Source: an uncultured Planctomycetales bacterium (GTDB lineage: Bacteria; Planctomycetota; Planctomycetia; Isosphaerales; Isosphaeraceae). Taken from it: a stretch of 10,150 nucleotides of DNA. The notes under the pieces were generated by a model. The model made no database searches and had not been told where the DNA came from. It worked only from the letters and a program-made list of their open reading frames with translations. The position numbers and the translations under genes were made by a program. The first letter of the stretch is position 1; the number at the start of each line of letters is the position of its first letter. The DNA lies in assembly GCA_937907525.1 (NCBI GenBank), contig CALCIB010000044.1:1-10150 (forward strand), written 5' to 3'. This document shows, in pieces, positions 5,994 to 10,150 of this stretch.

Positions 5994-6260
5994 CCTATTA
6001 CCGTCGCGGTTGAGAAGGTGAATCCTTCTTAATTGGAATCCACCGCGAGCGAGCGTGCTTAATCCCTTCTCCCCTTGTGGGAGAAGGCGCCCCGGAGGGG
6101 CGGATGAGGGGTGGGCGCGACCGCAAGCCCCTGGAAACGCCCCCCTCATCCGGCCTTCGGCCACCTTCTCCCACAAGGGGAGAAGGGATGATTGTCATCA
6201 CTATTTCTCGATGGTCTCCAACGAAGCGAACCCACCTTCTTAAGTGCGACGGTCCACTCC
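5994..6260. repeat. ~265-bp palindromic element, copy B, unbroken
   Basis: The outer inverted ends are ACCGTCGCGGTTGAGAAGGT at 6000-6019 and, on the complement of 6234-6253, ACCGTCGCACTTAAGAAGGT (three mismatches). Perfect 24-bp inner arms lie at 6064-6087 and 6164-6187. Inside are the small hairpins GCCCCGGAGGGGC (6088-6100) and GGCCTTCGGCC (6152-6162), plus GGATGAGGGG and its complement. Boundaries are approximate because similarity fades. It fills the space between the glycosyltransferase and AsmA-like genes. Transcribed from either side it would form a very stable long stem that could block or process read-through. Confidence 0.75.
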
Positions 6261-7535
6261 GCGCCTGGGATCCCCAGCCGCGCGAAGCAGACCGACCGCG
6301 GCCGTCGCCATGGCCGGGAACTCGCCGGGGGTCCGATACCGCATCGAACTGGCGAAAACCGCGTGGACCGCGGCGAAGTAGAGGATCGGCCCGGCCAGAA
6401 GCGCCCAGGCGCGGGCGTCGCGATGGAGCGTCCACAGGCCGAAGGCCATGAGGACCAACAGCGGCGTCATGACCGCGCCCGCGGCGATCCGGACCCAGGC
6501 CGGGCCCGCGGCCTCGGCGTTGGGCCAGGGGCTCCAGTAGCGGCCGAGCTTCACCACGGCCAGACTCGCGACCCGGCCGGGGTTCTCGCGCGCGAAGGCG
6601 ACCGCGCGAGCCTTCAACCGCCGGTCCTGATCGCGCTCGTCCAGGGGCCAGACGTCGGGATCGGCCAGGAACCGCATCATGTCGCTGCCGCCGGTCGCGT
6701 CGGGGTTGAGGCCGTCGTACAGGCTCGCGCCCATCCAGAGGGCGGTGGGGACGAACTCGCCGTACACCCGCGCGTTGCGGACCCACCAGGGCGCCATCGT
6801 CGCGACGAACGCCAGGGCCATGGCCAGCGTCCCGACCAGGACCGGCCCGGGCGCCCGCCGCGCCGCCAACCGACTCGCCCACCAGGCCGCGACGACCATG
6901 GGGAAGAACAGCAGGCAAGACGGCCGGACCAGCACCGCCGCGGCCGCCGCGCCCCCCGCCGCCAGGCCCGGCGCGACCGCCCCGCGGGCGGACTGGCGAT
7001 CCCAGAGAACGGCCGCCGCCCACAGGAAGACCAGAAGCAACGGGACGAAGACCGCCTCCGTCAGCAAAAGCGCCGACGTCGCGATGAAATAAGGATGGAC
7101 CGCCGTCAGCGCCGCGGCGACCAGGGCCGCGGATCGACGGTCCTCGCCGAGGGTCGCGATCGTCAGCCGATAGACCAGCCAGACGCACGCCGCGCCCAGC
7201 GCCGCCTGGATCAGCCGGGCGCCCAGGGGATTGTCTCCCGTCGCGAGCCGGCAGGCGGCCAAAAAGAGCGGGTAGCCCGGCGTTCGGAGGGCGAAATGGG
7301 GGACGTCGCCCCACTCGACGATCTGGAAGACCTCGCCGTCGCGGATCGTCTGGGCGAGCCTCCAGTAGTATTCCGAGTCGGGCAGCAGGCAGACGCGGCC
7401 GTCGCCCGCGCGATCGAGGCGCCACTGGACGAGGTCGGCGGCCAGGACGCGGAGCAGCAGTCCGATCTCCACGGCGAGGGCCAGGGGACGTCGCCAGGCG
7501 GGCCCGCGCGACGGCGGGCCGGACGATCGCGGCAT
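6240..7535 (-). CDS. GT-C fold membrane glycosyltransferase (family 39 / ArnT-PMT-like)
   Basis: The product has 431 residues and about nine to eleven hydrophobic helices. The first large external loop carries the acidic motif D53-S-E55 and R84-TPGYPLFLA, as in polyprenyl-phosphate-sugar-using GT-C enzymes. Other family-like marks are LLTE (E160), VRP (204-205), PWWVRNARVYG (249-259) and SMRYRTPGEF near 397-406. By family knowledge it would transfer a sugar from a lipid-phosphate carrier to a lipid, glycan or protein on the outer face of the inner membrane; donor and acceptor are unknown. The start at 7535 follows from GAGGGAGG six bases upstream; a frame extending to 7634 would overlap tilS and lacks such a site. 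It lies 73 bp after tilS on the same strand, suggesting cotranscription. The final residues GVDRRT and the stop lie inside palindromic element B. Confidence 0.85.
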   Translation of the reverse strand: MPRSSGPPSRGPAWRRPLALAVEIGLLLRVLAADLVQWRLDRAGDGRVCLLPDSEYYWRLAQTIRDGEVFQIVEWGDVPHFALRTPGYPLFLAACRLATGDNPLGARLIQAALGAACVWLVYRLTIATLGEDRRSAALVAAALTAVHPYFIATSALLLTEAVFVPLLLVFLWAAAVLWDRQSARGAVAPGLAAGGAAAAAVLVRPSCLLFFPMVVAAWWASRLAARRAPGPVLVGTLAMALAFVATMAPWWVRNARVYGEFVPTALWMGASLYDGLNPDATGGSDMMRFLADPDVWPLDERDQDRRLKARAVAFARENPGRVASLAVVKLGRYWSPWPNAEAAGPAWVRIAAGAVMTPLLVLMAFGLWTLHRDARAWALLAGPILYFAAVHAVFASSMRYRTPGEFPAMATAAVGLLRAAGDPRRGVDRRT

Positions 7536-7541
7536 GTCCGG

Positions 7542-7549
7542 CCTCCCTC
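7542..7549 (-). promoter_or_regulatory. Ribosome binding site for the glycosyltransferase gene
   Basis: The minus strand reads GAGGGAGG, six bases before the ATG at 7535, fixing that start rather than the in-frame ATG at 7634 inside tilS. Confidence 0.75.
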
Positions 7550-7553
7550 GCTC

Positions 7554-7577
7554 GGGACGTGGACCGGCCCACGTCCC
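7554..7577 (-). promoter_or_regulatory. Hairpin in the tilS-glycosyltransferase gap
   Basis: GGGACGTGG (7554-7562) pairs perfectly with CCACGTCCC (7569-7577) around a 6-nt loop, a 9-bp GC-rich stem. It ends four bases upstream of the glycosyltransferase ribosome site in the minus-strand transcript. No T-run follows, so it is not a classical terminator. It may stabilise or tune translation of the downstream mRNA, or be an operator-like palindrome. Confidence 0.45.
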
Positions 7578-7608
7578 CCCGCGGGACCGGCCGAGTTCGG
7601 CGCGAATC

Positions 7609-9054
7609 CTAGAGGAATCCGCCCGGGGCGTCAACTTCAGCCCGATCGGGCCGCCAGCGCAGGCTCAGCCGTCGCCGGGTGGACGCCGTCGTCTTGACGC
7701 GGTCGGCGACCCGGTGGCCGACCACCCAAACGATCCCCTGGCGATCGGCGACGACGGGGGCGGCGCCGCAGTCCTCGCGCGACACGCCCCGCATCCGGAG
7801 GAAGTCCGACACCCGCTGCCGCCGCCCCCGCATCCCCAACGGGTCGAACCGCTCCCCGGCCGCGGCCGTCCGCACGATCAGGGGGAAGGCGACGCGCGCC
7901 CAGTCGACCACCTCCTCGAAGGATTCGGAGGTCAAGGTGGCGTCGGCCTCGAACGTCCCGGCCGCCCAGGGGACGCGGACGGTCCCGGGCCCCGACAGCG
8001 CCACCGGCTCGATCGCCGACGAGTCCGACGCGCGCGCTCCGTCGCGCTCCAGGACCAGGAAGCCGCGGGCGGCGCGGAGCCTGGCGCCCGCGCCCAGATG
8101 ATCGACCCGCGCGCCGGCGATCAGCCCCGCCGCCAGCCGCCGCCAGCGCCCGGCCGACATCGCCCCCTCGGGCCAGCCCGCCTCGCGCCACGCGCCGCGG
8201 ACGATCTCAACGGCCGCGGGTCCCAAAAGCCACGACGCGGCGCGACGATCGAAGACGATCCGATCCGACGCGATCGAAAGCACCACCTTGGAGACGATCG
8301 GCGCCAGCAGCGTCTCCAGCAGCCGGCGCTCGGCCGCGGCCGTCTCCCCCAGGCGGACGACCGCCGCGACGACTTCCGGATTGTAATCGGCCTTGAGCCC
8401 CGGGATCAGGTCGTGGCGGATCCGCGAGCGGGTGCGACAGCGATCGCGGTTGCTGGCGTCCTCCAGGAACTCGCGGCCGGTTCGGACCAGGTCCTCGCGC
8501 ACCTCCTCCCGCGCGACCTCCAGGAGCGGACGGATCAGGTCCACCCCCGGCGCCAGCGCGCGCCGCGCGGGCATGCCGGCCAGCCCGCGAGGGCCCGTGC
8601 CGCGGACGATCCGATGGAGGATCGTCTCGGCCTGGTCGTCGCGGGTGTGGCCGACCGCCACGGCCGACGCGCCCCGCGCCGCGGCGATCTCCGCCAGCCA
8701 CTCCAGCCGCGCCGCCCGCGCGTCGGCCTCGAAATGACCGGGGCGGGTCGGCCGCCAGACGCCCAGGTCGAACGGCAAATCCAGCGATTCGGCCAGCTCG
8801 GCGACGAACCGCGCGTCCCGACGCGCCGACTCGCCCCGGACGCCGTGATCCAGGTGGGCGACGCTCAACCGCAGGTCGAACTCGTCGCGCAGCGCCAGCA
8901 GCGCCCGGAGCATCCCCACGCTGTCGCCGCCGCCGGAGACGGCGACCACCCAGCCCCGGCCGACGCCCTCCGCCAGCCAGTCGGCGACCCGGCGACGAAC
9001 CGTTCCCAGCCATGCGGGAAGGCAGCTATGATCGGGAGTCGAATCCTTTTCCAT
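7609..9054 (-). CDS. tilS: tRNA(Ile)-lysidine synthase
   Basis: The product has 481 residues. TilS uses ATP and lysine to convert cytidine 34 of the CAU-anticodon tRNA-Ile to lysidine, which switches it from Met to Ile charging and AUA decoding; it is cytoplasmic and normally essential. The N-type ATP-pyrophosphatase loop SGGGDS is at 40-45. HLDHGVRGES (67-76) and GHTRDDQAETILHRIVRGTG (135-154) are classic TilS motifs, followed by RPLL (175-178) and EDASNRDRCRTRSRIRHDLIP (starting 198). The C-terminal domain is present (AGERFDPLGM, then RVSDFLRMRGVSREDC and WVVGHRVADRVKTT), so this is the long, complete form. No clear Shine-Dalgarno precedes the ATG at 9054, and only 38 bp separate it from the divergent methyltransferase gene. 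The glycosyltransferase gene follows 73 bp downstream. Confidence 0.93.
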   Translation of the reverse strand: MEKDSTPDHSCLPAWLGTVRRRVADWLAEGVGRGWVVAVSGGGDSVGMLRALLALRDEFDLRLSVAHLDHGVRGESARRDARFVAELAESLDLPFDLGVWRPTRPGHFEADARAARLEWLAEIAAARGASAVAVGHTRDDQAETILHRIVRGTGPRGLAGMPARRALAPGVDLIRPLLEVAREEVREDLVRTGREFLEDASNRDRCRTRSRIRHDLIPGLKADYNPEVVAAVVRLGETAAAERRLLETLLAPIVSKVVLSIASDRIVFDRRAASWLLGPAAVEIVRGAWREAGWPEGAMSAGRWRRLAAGLIAGARVDHLGAGARLRAARGFLVLERDGARASDSSAIEPVALSGPGTVRVPWAAGTFEADATLTSESFEEVVDWARVAFPLIVRTAAAGERFDPLGMRGRRQRVSDFLRMRGVSREDCGAAPVVADRQGIVWVVGHRVADRVKTTASTRRRLSLRWRPDRAEVDAPGGFL

Positions 9055-9092
9055 AACTTGTAAGATACGCCGGCGGCCACCTCCCCGGCGAG

Positions 9093-10115
9093 ATGAAAAT
9101 GTCCGAAATCTTCATGAACTCCGAGTTGATCGCGCTTTTGCGGTCGCCCCGATCGAAATCGCCGCTGCGGCTCGAGGGGGACGAATTGGTCTCGGACGAC
9201 GGCGAGGAGCGGTTCCCGATCACGGGTGGCGTCCCCAGGCTGGCGGGAGAGGCTTACGTCGGCAGCTTCGGCCGCCAGTGGAACCGCTACGACGTCGCCC
9301 GGACCGAGGAGGACGAGGCCGTCTTCGCGGTCAAGACGGGCGTCGCCCCCGGCGAACTGGCCGGCAAGCTGGTCCTCGACGCCGGCTGCGGCGGCGGACG
9401 TTACGCCCGAATCCTGGGCGAGGCCGGCGCCAGGGTCCTGGGACTGGACCTCAGCGGCGCCGTGAAAAAGGCGTCCGAATCATGTCGGACCCTGCCGAAC
9501 GTCCAGATCGTCCAGGGCGACCTGCTCGACCCTCCCGTCGCCGAGGCCGCCTTCGACCTGGTCTTCTCCATCGGCGTCCTGCACCATGCGCCCGACCCCC
9601 GACGGGCGTTCGCCCAGATCGCCAAACGGGTCAAGCCCGGCGGAAGGCTGGCGGTGTGGCTCTATCGCAAGAATACCGCGCCTCAGGAGTGGATCAACTC
9701 CGGCGTCCGCCTGGTCTCCACCCGACTCCCCGCGCGGGCGCTTGAGTCCCTGTGCGTCGCCCTGGGAGTCCTGGGGAGCGTCCCGGTCGTCAATCGCACT
9801 TTAAACAAGGTCTTCAACTTCTCCGCCCATCCCGACTGGACGCTCCGGGTCTGCGACAACTTCGACTGGTGGGCGCCCAAATACCAATCGCACCACACTC
9901 TGTCCGAACTTTTTCGATGGTTCGAGGAGGAGGGCTTCGAAGACCTTCGCGAGCTTCGGCCGATGAAGTCCGGCCGGCTTTACGAATGGGCCTACGACCG
10001 CGACCTGGTCATCGGCTCGGGCGTGAACGTCCGGGGGAGGCGGCGGGGGTTCCAGAAGCCCCCGCCCCCCTCGCTTCGGACTGACGACCCGACACTTATC
10101 GGATCCGGCGCGTGA
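9093..10115 (+). CDS. Class I SAM-dependent methyltransferase with degenerate Trm112-like N-terminus
   Basis: The product has 340 residues. Residues about 11-50 resemble the Trm112/UPF0434 zinc-ribbon lead-in found before many methyltransferase domains (LLRSPRSKSPLRLEGDELVS, then RFPITGGVPRL), but every position where the zinc form has cysteine is Ser, Gly or another residue. The Rossmann methyltransferase domain follows: motif I LDAGCGGGRY at 95-104, acidic residue D119 after beta-2, QGD at 141-143, SIGVLHHAPDP at 159-169 and KPGG at 181-184. The C-terminal third (about 195-310) is an extension containing DWWAPKYQSHHT (258-269) and a WFEEEGFE segment, a pattern I associate with small-molecule, sugar or lipid methyltransferases; the substrate cannot be told. 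The start is the first ATG of three (9093, 9099, 9114), none with a strong ribosome site. It is divergent from tilS. Confidence 0.85.
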   Translation: MKMSEIFMNSELIALLRSPRSKSPLRLEGDELVSDDGEERFPITGGVPRLAGEAYVGSFGRQWNRYDVARTEEDEAVFAVKTGVAPGELAGKLVLDAGCGGGRYARILGEAGARVLGLDLSGAVKKASESCRTLPNVQIVQGDLLDPPVAEAAFDLVFSIGVLHHAPDPRRAFAQIAKRVKPGGRLAVWLYRKNTAPQEWINSGVRLVSTRLPARALESLCVALGVLGSVPVVNRTLNKVFNFSAHPDWTLRVCDNFDWWAPKYQSHHTLSELFRWFEEEGFEDLRELRPMKSGRLYEWAYDRDLVIGSGVNVRGRRRGFQKPPPPSLRTDDPTLIGSGA

Positions 10116-10150
10116 TCCTCATGCAAGCCGGCTCCGAACGGCCTTCTCCC
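10116..10150. other. Tail of window, possible start of another palindromic repeat
   Basis: The last bases, CCTTCTCCC, equal the beginning of the arm seen in copies A and B, so another repeat copy may begin at the window edge. Too little is visible to be sure. No terminator with a T-run is seen after the methyltransferase stop. Confidence 0.2.

Noticed and set aside
3725..6013. Long plus-strand open frame of 762 codons opposite the AsmA-like gene
   Set aside because: It is the antisense of a well-supported gene in GC-rich DNA, where stops are rare. Its translation is Gly/Ala/Val/Asp-rich without a domain.
5990..6260. CACTCC at 5990-5995 and 6255-6260 as a target-site duplication of copy B
   Set aside because: The offsets from the inverted ends differ on the two sides, and similarity between copies A and B continues through the right-hand CACTCC, so it belongs to the element.
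6192..9063. Overlapping plus-strand open frames opposite the glycosyltransferase and tilS
   Set aside because: Both are antisense to genes with clear motifs; the translations are Arg/Pro/Gln-rich and lack family features.
1..10150. tRNA, rRNA or known riboswitch
   Set aside because: I saw no cloverleaf, CCA-ended candidate or conserved RNA motif in the intergenic regions.

Overview
The window is GC-rich bacterial chromosome. It carries a PEP-CTERM exported protein, an AsmA-like giant membrane-anchored protein and many dispersed palindromic repeats of the 'CCTTCTCCC...GGATGAGGGG' kind. Together these suggest a planctomycete, most likely of the Isosphaeraceae type. That placement is inference from style and gene content, since no taxonomic marker is present.

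Layout: 1-168 is a copy of the dispersed palindromic repeat, clipped by the window edge. 169-589 is a non-coding leader with no gene I can support. 590-1240 (+) encodes a secreted PEP-CTERM protein and ends at a strong hairpin terminator (1276-1312). 1332-1757 (-) encodes a small three-helix membrane protein of unknown function, converging on the same terminator. 1871-2690 is a repeat-only block: one ~265-bp palindromic element broken by two further insertions, a 302-bp element with a 9-bp target duplication (1958-2259) and a 244-bp element with 23-bp inverted ends (2344-2587). 2705-5959 (-) encodes an AsmA-like protein. About 5994-6260 is a second, unbroken copy of the ~265-bp element. 6240-7535 (-) encodes a GT-C/family-39-type membrane glycosyltransferase whose last codons and stop lie inside that element. 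7609-9054 (-) encodes tilS. 9093-10115 (+) encodes a class I SAM methyltransferase, divergent from tilS.

The minus-strand genes tilS, glycosyltransferase and asmA lie head to tail. tilS and the glycosyltransferase are only 73 bp apart and probably cotranscribed. The glycosyltransferase and asmA are separated by the palindromic element, which could fold in the mRNA and act as a processing or attenuation point. The envelope theme (PEP-CTERM export, AsmA-like protein, lipid-linked-sugar glycosyltransferase, methyltransferase) is loose, and nothing shows that the genes form one pathway.

The most informative part is the repeat block. The unbroken copy near 6000-6260 works as an in-window empty site, so two insertion events into the other copy can be read directly. 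Subtracting both restores the expected length.
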